DNA of 64,000 bases from an uncultured Bacilli bacterium (GCA_947624915.1 CANQMF010000001.1:1-64000), one strand, 5' to 3'; counted from the stretch's first letter, positions 1-9,473 are shown. Numbers and translations are program-made. The notes: generated by a model not told the origin, from the letters alone.

Positions 1-463
1 TGCCATATTCACTATCTACATAATACTGGCCATCTGATATCAAACTATGCTTTTTCCCTTTAGCTTTACAGGCCACATTACCAACTTTACTACATCCAGC
101 ACAATACGGAGTATAAGTAGTTAAACGTCCCGTATAATTGGATGCTTTAGCTGTTCCCAACTCTATAACTCGATTAACTTTATTTCTTAAAACAGCTGTT
201 TCACCATCAGCATACTTATAAATTAATCCATATTGACCTTCCTGAATTACCTCAGGCTCGGAATCGATCGGCTTAGACTTATTATATACATATTCCGTCT
301 TGTAACCAACAACTTCATTTAAAACAGTAGCTGTCTTACTATAGTTCAAATTTTCTAATGACGTTTGATCTTCTTTATAAGCGTTAACGCCAAAAAAAGA
401 AGACAATGCTACAAAGAAAACAGATAGCCAATTTCCTAGAAGTTGAAGTAAATATATATCCAT
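1..463 (-). CDS. YabE-like secreted 3D-domain protein (partial, C-terminus beyond window)
   Basis: The reading frame opens with ATG at 463 behind GAGGTG and runs off the left edge after 154 codons. The first ~30 residues (MDIYLLQLLGNWLSVFFVAL) look like a signal or membrane anchor. A G5-like stretch follows (EVVGYKTEYVYN, then VIQEGQYGLIYKYADGE). From about residue 105 comes the start of a 3D domain (TGRLTTYTPYCAGC), the fold of MltA-type cell-wall lytic enzymes. The family includes Bacillus YabE, a peptidoglycan-acting stationary-phase protein, and the order metG-tatD-yabE is the Bacillus order. The catalytic Asp residues lie outside the window. It has its own promoter inside the tatD 3' end. 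Confidence 0.82.
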   Translation of the reverse strand, partial: MDIYLLQLLGNWLSVFFVALSSFFGVNAYKEDQTSLENLNYSKTATVLNEVVGYKTEYVYNKSKPIDSEPEVIQEGQYGLIYKYADGETAVLRNKVNRVIELGTAKASNYTGRLTTYTPYCAGCSKVGNVACKAKGKKHSLISDGQYYVDSEYG

Positions 464-488
464 ATACACACCTCATCTATCTAGGTCA

Positions 489-517
489 ATTTTACCACAC
501 CTATATATCCAAGTCAA
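489..517 (-). promoter_or_regulatory. sigma-A-type promoter for the YabE-like gene
   Basis: On the minus strand TTGACT (517-512) is followed after exactly 17 bases by TAAAAT (494-489). The -35 and most of the spacer overlap the last codons and stop of tatD, so the downstream gene can be transcribed independently of the tatD operon. Confidence 0.65.
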
Positions 518-1247
518 ATTGACGAATCGCATTATTCATAGTCGTCATGATAACTTCATCAACACTAATATTCTTTATTTTAGCAATCATTTCAGCAACT
601 ATTTTAACATTAACAGGCCTATTTTGTTGACCGCGAAAAGGTTCTGGTGAAAGATAAGGGCTATCGGTTTCCAGTAGCAAAAACTCCAATGAAATCCTTT
701 TTACAACTTCTTGTAATTTTTTACCATTTTTAAATGTAAGAACACCACCTATACCTAACATTACACCACGCTTAACAAAACGTTCAGCCATTTCTAAACT
801 TGAAGAATAACAATGTAAAACACATTTTACATCTGGGTATTCGCATATAATATCATATGTATCTTGAATCGCTTCTCGGCTATGAATAACAACCGTTTTA
901 TGATGCTTTTGAGCTAAATCCATCATCTGACGAAAAACTATCTGTTGCTGTTCCTTATGTTGAACGTCCCAGTAGTAATCCAAGCCAACCTCTCCTATAC
1001 CAACTATCTTCGGATTATTAATATTATCTTCAATAATTTTTAGGCTATTACTAGTGATTTTATTGATTTCTTCCGGTTGAATACCTATTACACCATATAC
1101 TTTGTCATATTTATTAACAAGATTAACTACCTCTAAATTACTATCATCATTTGTCCCAGCAACAATCATATAACCGTTCATTTCTGCTACCACTTGGTCA
1201 ACATCATCATAGTATTCTTTAAATATATGACAATGAGTATCAATCAT
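501..1247 (-). CDS. tatD: TatD family metal-dependent DNase
   Basis: 248 residues, the normal length for the TatD/YcfH hydrolase family, a TIM-barrel two-metal nuclease acting on DNA ends. The metal ligands are visible: HCH at residues 5-7, Glu in GEVGLDYYW (about 86), His in VIHSREA (about 122), His in VLHCYSS (about 145) and Asp in ETDSPYL (about 195). The start is one base after the stop of the upstream 54-residue membrane gene, so it is translationally coupled. Its place after metG matches Bacillus yabD. Confidence 0.95.
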   Translation of the reverse strand: MIDTHCHIFKEYYDDVDQVVAEMNGYMIVAGTNDDSNLEVVNLVNKYDKVYGVIGIQPEEINKITSNSLKIIEDNINNPKIVGIGEVGLDYYWDVQHKEQQQIVFRQMMDLAQKHHKTVVIHSREAIQDTYDIICEYPDVKCVLHCYSSSLEMAERFVKRGVMLGIGGVLTFKNGKKLQEVVKRISLEFLLLETDSPYLSPEPFRGQQNRPVNVKIVAEMIAKIKNISVDEVIMTTMNNAIRQFDLDI

Positions 1248-1248
1248 A

Positions 1249-1413
1249 CTATCCTTCCAATCTGTAATATTTTATACAAAAAATAATAAATACAACTATG
1301 TAACTTAAATCAATATATTTCAGACTAACAACAAAACTTCCTATTACCATACATAGTATAAATGCAACAAAGCTTATTACTACTTTAAAACCATATGTAT
1401 TTTTTGTTGTCAT
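1249..1413 (-). CDS. Small two-helix membrane protein (54 aa), unknown function
   Basis: Short gene between metG and tatD. It has an ATG at 1413 preceded by GGGAGAG at good spacing. The product has two hydrophobic segments, about residues 10-30 (VVISFVAFILCMVIGSFVV) and 35-48 (LSYIVVFIIFCI), and ends KYYRLEG. Its TAG stop lies one base before the tatD ATG. The RBS, coupling and purely membrane-like composition argue that it is real. I recognise no family. Confidence 0.6.
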   Translation of the reverse strand: MTTKNTYGFKVVISFVAFILCMVIGSFVVSLKYIDLSYIVVFIIFCIKYYRLEG

Positions 1414-1518
1414 AATATCTCTCCCAACTGTTTAAGTATAACATAGTAATCTATATTTGAAAAAAGTTTATTATCGACAAATCGAAACAATTTACACCAT
1501 TTTACAACAAATAAATGA

Positions 1519-3075
1519 TTATTTCGCTAAATTATCTAAAAATTCTTCTTTATTTATCCTTATAAATAATGGAACTGGTTCATTTAACTTTTTACCTGCT
1601 TCAATTTGTCCAAAGCACTTTATACTTTCTAAATCAGTTATCTTAGTGTTTAACTGTTCAAATATTTTTTCAGCTGTATAAGGTAAAAAAGGATGTAATA
1701 GTATGGCTCCTATTCTAATGGATTCTAACAAATTATAAATTACTGTTTGTAGTCTTTTATTATTTTCTCCTTTAGCTAATATCCATGGGGTCGTTTCATC
1801 TATATATTTGTTGCATCTTTTGAATATTTCAAAAACACTTTCAACAGCTTCAGCTACTTTTAATTCATCCATAGATGCGGAAACTTTTATACAAAAAGTA
1901 GATACTGTGTTAACCAGAACTTGATCAATATCTTCCTTATCCGCTACCTCAGGAATAACTCCATCAAAATACTTTTTAGCCATTGATATAGTTCGATTAA
2001 CTAAATTACCTAAATTATTAGCTAAATCAGAATTATATCTTTCAATCAATAAATCATAAGTAATGTTTCCATCATTAGCAAAAGGCATTTCATGTAATAC
2101 ATAATATCTCACAGCATCAACACCAACTAAGTCAGCTAAATCATCAGCATATATGGCGTTACCACGACTTTTACCTATTTTATCATTATTAGAAAGTAAC
2201 CAAGGATGTCCAAATACCATTTTAGGTATATCTAAATCCAATGACCATAAAAAGCATGGCCAATATATAGTATGAAAACGTATAATATCTTTTCCCACTA
2301 AATGTAGGTCTGCTGGCCAACACTTTTTAAAAAACTCCGTTGAATTATCAACATCATAACCAATATTAGTTATGTAGTTAGTTAATGCGTCTAACCAAAC
2401 ATAAACAACATGTTTGGGATCAAAGTCAACAGATATCCCCCAATCAAATGATGTTCTAGATACACATAAATCTTGTAATCCCGGTTTAATAAAATTATTT
2501 AACATTTCATTTTTTCGTGATTCTGGTTGAATGAACTCTGGATGTGTCTCAATATATTTTACTAAACGATCCTGATATTTCGATAATTTAAAGAAATAAG
2601 CCTCTTCTTTTTTTTCAGACACATCACGGCCACAATCTGGACATTTTCCATCAACTAACTGCGATTCTGTCCAAAATGACTCACAAGGAGTACAATATAG
2701 CCCCTTATATTCTCCTTTATAAATATCACCCTTGTCATACATTTTCTTGAATATTTTTTGGACTTGTTTTACGTGCTGTTTATCTGTTGTTCTAACAAAA
2801 CGATCATAACTAATATTCATTTTATCCCAAATTCCTTTAATCTCTGTTGCAATATTATCAACATATTCTTGTGGTGTTACGCCCATCTCCTTGGCTTTTA
2901 ATTCAATTTTTTCTCCATGTTCATCAGTTCCTGTTTGAAAATAAACATCATAGCCTAAAGCTCTCTTATAACGGGCAATAGCATCAGCTAAAATAATCTC
3001 ATAAGTATTCCCTATATGAGGTTTTCCCGATGTATAAGCTATCGCTGTAGATATATAATACTTTTCTTTATTCAC
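1519..3075 (-). CDS. metG: Methionyl-tRNA synthetase
   Basis: Charges tRNA-Met. The chosen start is GTG at 3075 (MNKEKYYISTAIAYTSGKP), because AGGAGA lies six bases upstream and the preceding gene stops one base before it; a longer frame has no such support. Class I signatures are present: HIGN at residues 20-23 (for HIGH), KIGKSRG (for KMSKS) near residue 300, and a zinc knuckle CTPCESFW..CPDCGRD. At 518 residues it ends after the anticodon-binding helical domain and lacks the C-terminal tRNA-binding (EMAP-like) domain found in B. subtilis MetRS. It is controlled by the T-box leader upstream of the preceding dut-like gene. Confidence 0.96.
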   Translation of the reverse strand: MNKEKYYISTAIAYTSGKPHIGNTYEIILADAIARYKRALGYDVYFQTGTDEHGEKIELKAKEMGVTPQEYVDNIATEIKGIWDKMNISYDRFVRTTDKQHVKQVQKIFKKMYDKGDIYKGEYKGLYCTPCESFWTESQLVDGKCPDCGRDVSEKKEEAYFFKLSKYQDRLVKYIETHPEFIQPESRKNEMLNNFIKPGLQDLCVSRTSFDWGISVDFDPKHVVYVWLDALTNYITNIGYDVDNSTEFFKKCWPADLHLVGKDIIRFHTIYWPCFLWSLDLDIPKMVFGHPWLLSNNDKIGKSRGNAIYADDLADLVGVDAVRYYVLHEMPFANDGNITYDLLIERYNSDLANNLGNLVNRTISMAKKYFDGVIPEVADKEDIDQVLVNTVSTFCIKVSASMDELKVAEAVESVFEIFKRCNKYIDETTPWILAKGENNKRLQTVIYNLLESIRIGAILLHPFLPYTAEKIFEQLNTKITDLESIKCFGQIEAGKKLNEPVPLFIRINKEEFLDNLAK

Positions 3076-3076
3076 A

Positions 3077-3559
3077 TTAAATCTCCTCTTTTCTTTCTGG
3101 TTTACCACTCCAACCATTTCTTTTATTCTCAACTTTATCACTACATTTATAATATTTTATAAAAAGCCCTTGAATCAAACTTTCGCCCTTTCTTAATTTA
3201 ACATTTTGTGTTCCTTCATTTTGCAATACAAACCAAATGTGGCCTTCATTATCTGCATTGTTATAAAAATCACTATCAATTATACCAACTTGATTACACA
3301 TCCGTATATTATATTTAAACCCTATACTACTCCTAACAACTAACATTAAAAATTCATTCGTAGGAAATTTAGCTTTAATACCCGTAGGAATCTTTTTAAT
3401 TTCGCCTACTTTTATCTCAATATCTTCAAGTATTTCAAAATCATAACCAGCAGAAGCAACTGTCTTTCTACGTGGTAAACTGTAACTATTATATAAATCT
3501 AAATCATCAATTATATCTTTTTTAAATTCATCAAAACTTATTTTTTCAAACTTTCGCAT
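3077..3559 (-). CDS. dUTPase-superfamily protein (dUTP diphosphatase / dCTP deaminase-like)
   Basis: 160 residues from the ATG at 3559 (MRKFEKISFDEFK), which has GAGGAG just upstream. Trimeric dUTPase motifs in order: ASAGYDF (motif 1), VRSSIGFK (motif 2), NQVGIIDSDFYNN (motif 3, catalytic Asp kept) and GESLIQGLF (motif 4). The glycine-rich motif 5 is weak (RNGWSGKP instead of GFGSTG). This suggests removal of dUTP, though substrate choice cannot be proven from motifs. It is the first gene of a T-box-led operon with metG, unusual for a nucleotide-hygiene enzyme. Confidence 0.85.
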   Translation of the reverse strand: MRKFEKISFDEFKKDIIDDLDLYNSYSLPRRKTVASAGYDFEILEDIEIKVGEIKKIPTGIKAKFPTNEFLMLVVRSSIGFKYNIRMCNQVGIIDSDFYNNADNEGHIWFVLQNEGTQNVKLRKGESLIQGLFIKYYKCSDKVENKRNGWSGKPERKEEI

Positions 3560-3571
3560 ATTTCTCCTCAC

Positions 3572-3790
3572 AAAAAAACACAGCCTTATTCTAAAGAACG
3601 AAAAGCCGTGGTACCATCTTTATTTACTTATAACTTATATAAGCCTTAATACTTTAACGCAGTTAACGTCTTAATCTTATCCATTAAGCAGCTCCAGAAC
3701 CATTTAAAATACTCTTGCTACCTACTTACACCAAACGTAGACTCTCTTAAAACAATTCATATTCTTCTTTCCTTCATTGCCTTTAAATTT
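3572..3790 (-). promoter_or_regulatory. T-box leader with intrinsic terminator
   Basis: The untranslated leader of the dut/metG operon carries the T-box core GATGGTACCACGGC (minus strand, about 3618-3605). It can pair either as antiterminator or with the terminator arm (CACGGC..GCTGTG) followed by seven T at 3578-3572. Upstream stem-I-like sequence includes AGAGAG and CTGGAGCTGC. An ATG triplet followed by G in the sequence AAATGG is a candidate Met specifier codon, which would fit metG, but I could not fold the RNA to prove it. Expected behaviour is read-through when tRNA-Met is uncharged. Confidence 0.85.
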
Positions 3791-3795
3791 ACCAT

Positions 3796-3824
3796 ATTAT
3801 AGCATACTTATTTTTTCTATTCAA
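3796..3824 (-). promoter_or_regulatory. sigma-A promoter of the T-box operon
   Basis: Minus strand TTGAAT (3824-3819), 17-base spacer, TATAAT (3801-3796). The -35 element overlaps the TAG stop of spoVT, so the two genes are packed without a terminator between them. Confidence 0.75.
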
Positions 3825-4344
3825 GATATTTAGTTAAAAAAGAGGAGACAATTTTAACAACTTTTAAATCATTTTCATCAACAGAGCCTTCTTTTTTATA
3901 CAAACATATAATACCTACTTCTTCACTATTAGCAATAATTGTTTCATTAATATAACTACAAGAAATTTTTTCTCCATTAATTATTTCTAAATCTTTTTTG
4001 TAAGTTTCAAATAAAGACTCTCTTCTTCGAATAGACTTTAACATTTTATCGCTGACATTTTTATTTATAAACTTTGCTTTATCTTTACCACTATATGCAA
4101 GTATTTTATCACGATCAGCAATTAATACTTCGGCCCCTAGAAACATATTTAACGTATCTGTTAATTCTTGAGCTAAAGATTGTAGTTTTCCTATCTTTGA
4201 ATATTTTTTAACAGCAAAGCCATCACTAAAAAGCAAAAATTCTAAATAATCATTTTCTTTTATATTTAATCTTTCTCGTATTTCTTTTGGTACAACGATT
4301 CTACCTAATCCATCTATTTTTCTAGTAATACCAATACTAACCAT
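3817..4344 (-). CDS. spoVT: Stage V sporulation transcription factor SpoVT
   Basis: 175 residues, the size of B. subtilis SpoVT. The N-terminal AbrB/SpoVT swapped-hairpin DNA-binding domain is clear (TRKIDGLGRIVVPKEIRERL, residues about 7-26). The C-terminal GAF-like domain covers about residues 55-175 (VLIADRDKILAYSGKDKAKF). In Bacillus it tunes sigma-G genes in the forespore, and the pth-mfd-spoVT neighbourhood is conserved there; here a head-on pyrophosphatase gene is inserted between mfd and spoVT. A possible forespore-type promoter lies upstream. A shorter, frameshifted paralogue occurs at 42.7 kb. Confidence 0.93.
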   Translation of the reverse strand: MVSIGITRKIDGLGRIVVPKEIRERLNIKENDYLEFLLFSDGFAVKKYSKIGKLQSLAQELTDTLNMFLGAEVLIADRDKILAYSGKDKAKFINKNVSDKMLKSIRRRESLFETYKKDLEIINGEKISCSYINETIIANSEEVGIICLYKKEGSVDENDLKVVKIVSSFLTKYLE

Positions 4345-4360
4345 AAAATCACCCTTCGTT

Positions 4361-4391
4361 TATATTGTGGATTGTTATTACCTTTTTATAC
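4361..4391 (-). promoter_or_regulatory. Candidate forespore-sigma promoter of spoVT
   Basis: Minus strand GTATAA (4391-4386), 18 bases, CAATATA (4367-4361), about 16 bases before the spoVT ATG. It resembles sigma-F/sigma-G elements (GYATA and CAnnnTA), and the same two words recur before spoIIR. Inference only. Confidence 0.35.
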
Positions 4392-4420
4392 TTTAAAAAT
4401 AATGTATTTTATGATATAAT
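4392..4420 (+). promoter_or_regulatory. Promoter of the CBS-pyrophosphatase gene
   Basis: TTTAAA (4392-4397), 17-base spacer, TATAAT (4415-4420), divergent from spoVT. Confidence 0.6.
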
Positions 4421-4444
4421 GTACTAACAATAAAGGGAGTGATA

Positions 4445-6073
4445 ATGATGCGAGCAACTTTTGTATTTGGTCATAAAAAACCCGATACGGATTCTGTATG
4501 TAGTTCTATTGCACTTGCATATTTAAGATCTAAACAAGGAGATAATGCCATACCTAAAGTTCTTGGAGACTTAAACACAGAAACAAAATTTGTTTTAAAT
4601 TATTTTAATGTACAAGAACCTCACTATCTAAACGATGTACGTTTACAAATTAGAGACTTAGAATATGGTAAGAATTTATACTGTAATGAAAACATATCTT
4701 TATATAAGGTGATTGAATATTTACAAGAAAATCATTTAAGTTCAATTCCAATTGTTGATAATCATAAAAAATATTTAGGACTTGTTTCAATGAAAAAGAT
4801 TGCAAACACATTGGTTAGTTGGGACTATGACCTAATCAATACTTCTTATCAAAATATTTTAGATACACTTAATGGAACCCCCATTTTAAAATTTGATGAT
4901 GAAATAAAAGGTAATATAATTATGGCTTCTTATCGAAGCACTACCTTTATTGAAAGTATTAGTCTTAACAATCAATCAATACTAGTTGTTGGTGATCGTC
5001 ATAGTATTATAGAACATGCAGTCAAAGAAGGGGTAAAGCTAATAATTGTAACTGGTGATAATCAAATTAAAGATGAACATATTGAATTAGCAAAACAAAA
5101 TCATGTAAACATTATTAAAACCCCATTACGTACTTTTAATGTTATACGCGTTATTAGTATGTGCAACTACGCTAAAACATTATTAGAAAAAGATAATATT
5201 ATTTCATTTAATGAATTAGATTATGTTAGAAACTTTATTGAAAAACATAATCACTTACGTCATAAGGTTTATCCTATAGTTAACCGCCATAATGAGTGTT
5301 TAGGAGCAATTCAACCTGCCGATACTCATAATAAAATCTGTAAAAAGGTATTTTTAGTTGACCACAATGAAAAAGAACAAAGTGTTGATGGATTAGATGA
5401 TGCTGAAATAGTTGGTATTATTGATCACCATAAACTAGGTACTATTGGTACTTCACAACCAATTAATTTTCGTAATATGACTGTCGGATGTACTGCTACT
5501 ATTATTTATCAAATGTTTATAGAAAGTAATATAGAAATACCAAAGTCTATAGCCGGTCTTTTACTTTCTGCTATTATTTCTGATACTCTTCTTTTTAGAT
5601 CGCCAACCACAAGTAAGAAAGATTTTGATGCAGCTCAAAAATTAGCTATAATAGCCGATATTGATATTGAAAAATACGCTATTGAAATGTTTAAAGCTGG
5701 TTCCTCTTTAAAGGGAAAAAGCATGCAGGATATACTATTTACTGATTTTAAGATGTTTAACGAGGATGATTATAAAATTGGTATTGGACAAATTAGTACA
5801 CTCAATATTGATGAGATTAAAAGTAAACAAAAAATGTTAGTTGAAACTATAGAAAAAGAAGCAAGTATCGGTGATTATGACATTTTAGCTTTGTTTGTAA
5901 CAGATATAATTAATGAAGGTTCTTACCTTTTTTACAGTAATAAAGGAAAAAATATTATCGAAAAAGCCTTTAATATTGAATCTTTAGAACAAGGATTCTA
6001 TATGCCGGGTATTATATCTAGAAAGAAACAAATTATCCCCCAAATTTTAAATATTATTGAAGAACGACTATAA
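4445..6073 (+). CDS. Family II (Mn-dependent) inorganic pyrophosphatase with CBS and DRTGG domains
   Basis: About 542 residues, starting at the ATG pair 4445/4448 behind AAAGGGAG. DHH-family signatures: GHKKPDTDS near the N-terminus, DHN and IIDHHKLG in the middle, and the substrate-binding SRKKQIIPQ near the C-terminus. Between the first motif and the second half lie two CBS units flanking a DRTGG-like region (about residues 70-290), which in the CBS-PPase class bind adenine nucleotides and regulate PPi hydrolysis. The gene is head-on to replication, in its own unit with a promoter and a strong downstream hairpin. Confidence 0.93.
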   Translation: MMRATFVFGHKKPDTDSVCSSIALAYLRSKQGDNAIPKVLGDLNTETKFVLNYFNVQEPHYLNDVRLQIRDLEYGKNLYCNENISLYKVIEYLQENHLSSIPIVDNHKKYLGLVSMKKIANTLVSWDYDLINTSYQNILDTLNGTPILKFDDEIKGNIIMASYRSTTFIESISLNNQSILVVGDRHSIIEHAVKEGVKLIIVTGDNQIKDEHIELAKQNHVNIIKTPLRTFNVIRVISMCNYAKTLLEKDNIISFNELDYVRNFIEKHNHLRHKVYPIVNRHNECLGAIQPADTHNKICKKVFLVDHNEKEQSVDGLDDAEIVGIIDHHKLGTIGTSQPINFRNMTVGCTATIIYQMFIESNIEIPKSIAGLLLSAIISDTLLFRSPTTSKKDFDAAQKLAIIADIDIEKYAIEMFKAGSSLKGKSMQDILFTDFKMFNEDDYKIGIGQISTLNIDEIKSKQKMLVETIEKEASIGDYDILALFVTDIINEGSYLFYSNKGKNIIEKAFNIESLEQGFYMPGIISRKKQIIPQILNIIEERL

Positions 6074-6100
6074 TAAAGATTATAGAAATAGTAAGCTAAA

Positions 6101-6135
6101 CCCCGCTTCTTACACAGAAGCGGGATTTATATTAT
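6101..6135. terminator. Bidirectional intrinsic terminator between pyrophosphatase and mfd
   Basis: Perfect 9-bp stem CCCGCTTCT (6102-6110) / AGAAGCGGG (6116-6124) with a 5-base loop. It is flanked by AT-rich tracts on both sides and lies between convergent genes. Confidence 0.85.
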
Positions 6136-6179
6136 AATTGAATAAAAGCTACAATCTCTTTGTCATATTCAAATTATTA

Positions 6180-9100
6180 TTAATCTTTAAGTGATTGCTT
6201 TATAACTTCCAATAACTCAATTAAATAATAAATATAATGTTTATCTAAATTTATCGTATCCAAGGTTATTATTAGGGATTTGTTTTTCATACTAAAACGG
6301 AATTTACGAGATAATTTAGATACGCTAATGAACAACTTATCACCATCAATACGGCTAGACATGTTAATAGGTAACGTAATGGAAATAAAGTTTTTTGTTT
6401 GCTTTACGTTCGTTATGTTTAACTCAGCTGCCAGTTGTTCAAATAGCTCTTCATGCATATAAATGATTATGTCATCATCTAACTTACCAAAGCGATCTTC
6501 CAACTCTTTTTTTATATCATCAAATGATTCCTTAGACTTAATCTGATTTATTTTTTGGTGAATTTCAATTTTTAAATCCTGATCCATAACATATTCATCA
6601 TTAATTGTGGTAGAAACCTCAATAAGTGGTTGTGTATCTTTGTCGTCTTCCTCTGTAACCTCGATACCTTTTAATTTATTAACTTCCTCATTTAGCATCT
6701 TTAAAAACAATTCAACGCCAACAGTATCAATAAAACCTGCTTGTTCACTGCCCAAAATATCCCCTGCTCCACGTATTGATAAATCTCTCATGGCAATGGC
6801 AAACCCACTACCTAATTCGGTAAATTCTTTAATAACATTTAATCTTTTCAATGCAACATCAGTTAAAATACGACCTTTTTTATACATCAAATAACAATAT
6901 GCTATCTTATTACTTCGACCTACACGTCCTCTAATCTGATATAACTGTGATAAGCCAAAGCAATCAGCATCTATAATAATTAATGTATTAACAGAAGGAA
7001 TATCAATACCTGTCTCGATGATTGTGGTACACATCAAAATATCATAATCACGATTTTGAAAGCTAATCATAACATCTTCAATGAGTTGCTTATCCATACG
7101 ACCATGGGCACATACAATTCGTGCTTCTGGAACTAAATCACTTATTTCCCGTGCTTTAGTCTCCATATCATCAATATGATTATATAAGATAAAAACTTGC
7201 CCATTTCTAGCTAATTCCTTATAAATGGCATCTTTAATTATTTGCTTATTTTCCTCTAAAACATAAGTCTGAACAGGATATCGATTACTAGGAGGCGTTT
7301 CGATCAAAGATAAACTACGTATTCCAGCCATTGACATTTGCAAAGTACGTGGTATTGGTGTAGCACTCAAAGTTAATACATCAATGTTATTTTTATATTG
7401 CTTTATCTTCTCCTTATGTTTAACTCCAAAACGTTGTTCCTCATCAATAACTAATAAGCCTAAATTTTTAAATTCAATATCACTACTTAAAATACGATGA
7501 GTACCTATCAATAAATCAATTCTTCCCTCTTTTAATCGTTTAATAATATCATGTTGTTTTTTTATTGAAATAAAACGATTCATTACTTCAATTTCAACAT
7601 CGTAACCTTTAAAACGTTCTATAGCATTATTAAAATGTTGAGTGGATAGAATTGTTGTTGGGCACAAAAAAGCAACCTGTTTGCCTGATAAAATTGCCTT
7701 AAAAATAGCTCTAAAAGCAACCTCTGTTTTGCCATATCCAACATCACCACATAATAAACGATCCATAGGATGTGGTTTTTCCATATCCTTTTTTATTTCA
7801 TCAATAACACGTAGCTGATCGGGGGTTTCATGATAAACAAAATCTTTTTCAAAAGCTATTTGATTTTCATCATCTTTTGCAAAAGCAAAACCAACAGCAG
7901 TCTCTCTTTCAGCATATAACTTTAGCAAATCGCCAGCAATATTTTCTATTTTGGAACGAACACGTAACTTCGTTTTTTGCCATTCTACTCCACCCAATTT
8001 ATTTAATCTAGGAACGTTTCCATCACTAGCGGAATATTTAGTAATTAACTCTAATTTTTCAACAGGTATATAAAGTTTATCCTTTCCCTGATATTCTAAT
8101 TGTATATAATCTTTTTTCAACCCATTTTTGACTAATGTCTTAATTCCACAATAAATACCAATTCCATGTACACTATGGATAATATAATCACCAATTTGTA
8201 ATTTATTAATGTCACGTACTTTACTACCAATTTTAAAGTTAGTCTTATAAACTACCGCATTATCTTTCTTATCATATAACTCTTTTTCACTAATAACAAC
8301 ATACCTATCAAAAATAAATCCCTCTGATATCTTAGAGATAATAATGTTTATTTTATTTTCAAATATTTCCTTAATACTTGTAAAAATAACATTATCATTA
8401 TCTAAATGATCAATTAATTTATTGGCTAAATAGCGTGTACTAATAGCAAGGATAACTATATAACCATCATTAATGTATTGATTAAGTCTTTTATTAATAG
8501 CAGCATGATCCCCTGTAAAGTTTTCTAACGTAAATGATTGATACTTTTTCAATTTTTTAATTGTTGAAACTTCATTATCAAAACTTAATAAATATAACAC
8601 ATTACTTGGCACCTTAAATGAAAACATATAGCTTAAATCCGCCTCATTATTATTCTGACGGTATTCATTTATTTCATCAATTAATAAATTAAGAGAATTT
8701 TGAATAGATTGATAATCATTTAAAACAACATAAGGATTTTCTACATATTCGTATAAACGACTTGGTTGAACATATTTTGGTAAATATTTTTGTTTTTCTT
8801 CGTGTCCCAACGATCTATCAATCAAAAATTCACTATTCGGTGAAATCTGGATTGAATCTAATGATTGAATAGTACGTTGGTTTTCAACATTAAATTCACG
8901 AATACTATCAATAGTATCACCCCAAAATTCAAGACGAATTGGGTTTTCTCTTCCAATTGGAAATATATCTAAAACATATCCCCTTACAGCCATTTCCCCT
9001 GTCTTATTAACCAATGTTTCTCTTTCATAACCAACTGTATATAACTTATCAACAAGATCTTTAATGGAAAACTCTTCATTAATTTTTAAAGTAATACAGT

Positions 9101-9473
9101 GATTTAAATATATCTCTTTTGGTGGTAAAAAACGTAAATAACCCATTAAATTAGTTATTATAATACTTCTTTTATCAATCATCTTTTTCAATGTTTCTAA
9201 TCTAGTAATTTTAAACTCTGGTGAAATAGCCAATGCTTCACTAGTCAAAAAATCATCCATTGGAAAAAAAAGAACAGATTCAGTATAATTTAAAAATTTT
9301 TGATAATAAAGATTTGCTTCATAAAGGGAAGAACACACGAAAAAAATGTAGTTATTGTTATGTTCAAACATATTAGCTACATATTGTACTCTTAATTCCG
9401 GTGTTAAACCATTAATACCATCAATTTGCTCCTCAAAATCTGTATCATTAAATACAGAAAAGACGTTTTTCAT
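6180..9473 (-). CDS. mfd: Transcription-repair coupling factor Mfd
   Basis: 1097 residues from the ATG at 9473 (MKNVFSVFND), preceded by GGGGATATT; an eight-codon longer frame lacks an RBS. Order of domains: UvrB-like N-terminal region (about 1-330), CarD/RID RNA-polymerase-interaction domain around 440-500 (IGDYIIHSVHGIG), a RecG-like translocase with Walker A GDVGYGKTEVA and DEEQ (VIDEEQRFGVKHKE), motif VI region IGRVGRS(N/K), and the TRCF C-terminal domain. It dislodges RNA polymerase stalled at lesions and recruits UvrA. It sits after pth as in Bacillus; no Fin-like small gene lies between them. Confidence 0.97.
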   Translation of the reverse strand: MKNVFSVFNDTDFEEQIDGINGLTPELRVQYVANMFEHNNNYIFFVCSSLYEANLYYQKFLNYTESVLFFPMDDFLTSEALAISPEFKITRLETLKKMIDKRSIIITNLMGYLRFLPPKEIYLNHCITLKINEEFSIKDLVDKLYTVGYERETLVNKTGEMAVRGYVLDIFPIGRENPIRLEFWGDTIDSIREFNVENQRTIQSLDSIQISPNSEFLIDRSLGHEEKQKYLPKYVQPSRLYEYVENPYVVLNDYQSIQNSLNLLIDEINEYRQNNNEADLSYMFSFKVPSNVLYLLSFDNEVSTIKKLKKYQSFTLENFTGDHAAINKRLNQYINDGYIVILAISTRYLANKLIDHLDNDNVIFTSIKEIFENKINIIISKISEGFIFDRYVVISEKELYDKKDNAVVYKTNFKIGSKVRDINKLQIGDYIIHSVHGIGIYCGIKTLVKNGLKKDYIQLEYQGKDKLYIPVEKLELITKYSASDGNVPRLNKLGGVEWQKTKLRVRSKIENIAGDLLKLYAERETAVGFAFAKDDENQIAFEKDFVYHETPDQLRVIDEIKKDMEKPHPMDRLLCGDVGYGKTEVAFRAIFKAILSGKQVAFLCPTTILSTQHFNNAIERFKGYDVEIEVMNRFISIKKQHDIIKRLKEGRIDLLIGTHRILSSDIEFKNLGLLVIDEEQRFGVKHKEKIKQYKNNIDVLTLSATPIPRTLQMSMAGIRSLSLIETPPSNRYPVQTYVLEENKQIIKDAIYKELARNGQVFILYNHIDDMETKAREISDLVPEARIVCAHGRMDKQLIEDVMISFQNRDYDILMCTTIIETGIDIPSVNTLIIIDADCFGLSQLYQIRGRVGRSNKIAYCYLMYKKGRILTDVALKRLNVIKEFTELGSGFAIAMRDLSIRGAGDILGSEQAGFIDTVGVELFLKMLNEEVNKLKGIEVTEEDDKDTQPLIEVSTTINDEYVMDQDLKIEIHQKINQIKSKESFDDIKKELEDRFGKLDDDIIIYMHEELFEQLAAELNITNVKQTKNFISITLPINMSSRIDGDKLFISVSKLSRKFRFSMKNKSLIITLDTINLDKHYIYYLIELLEVIKQSLKD

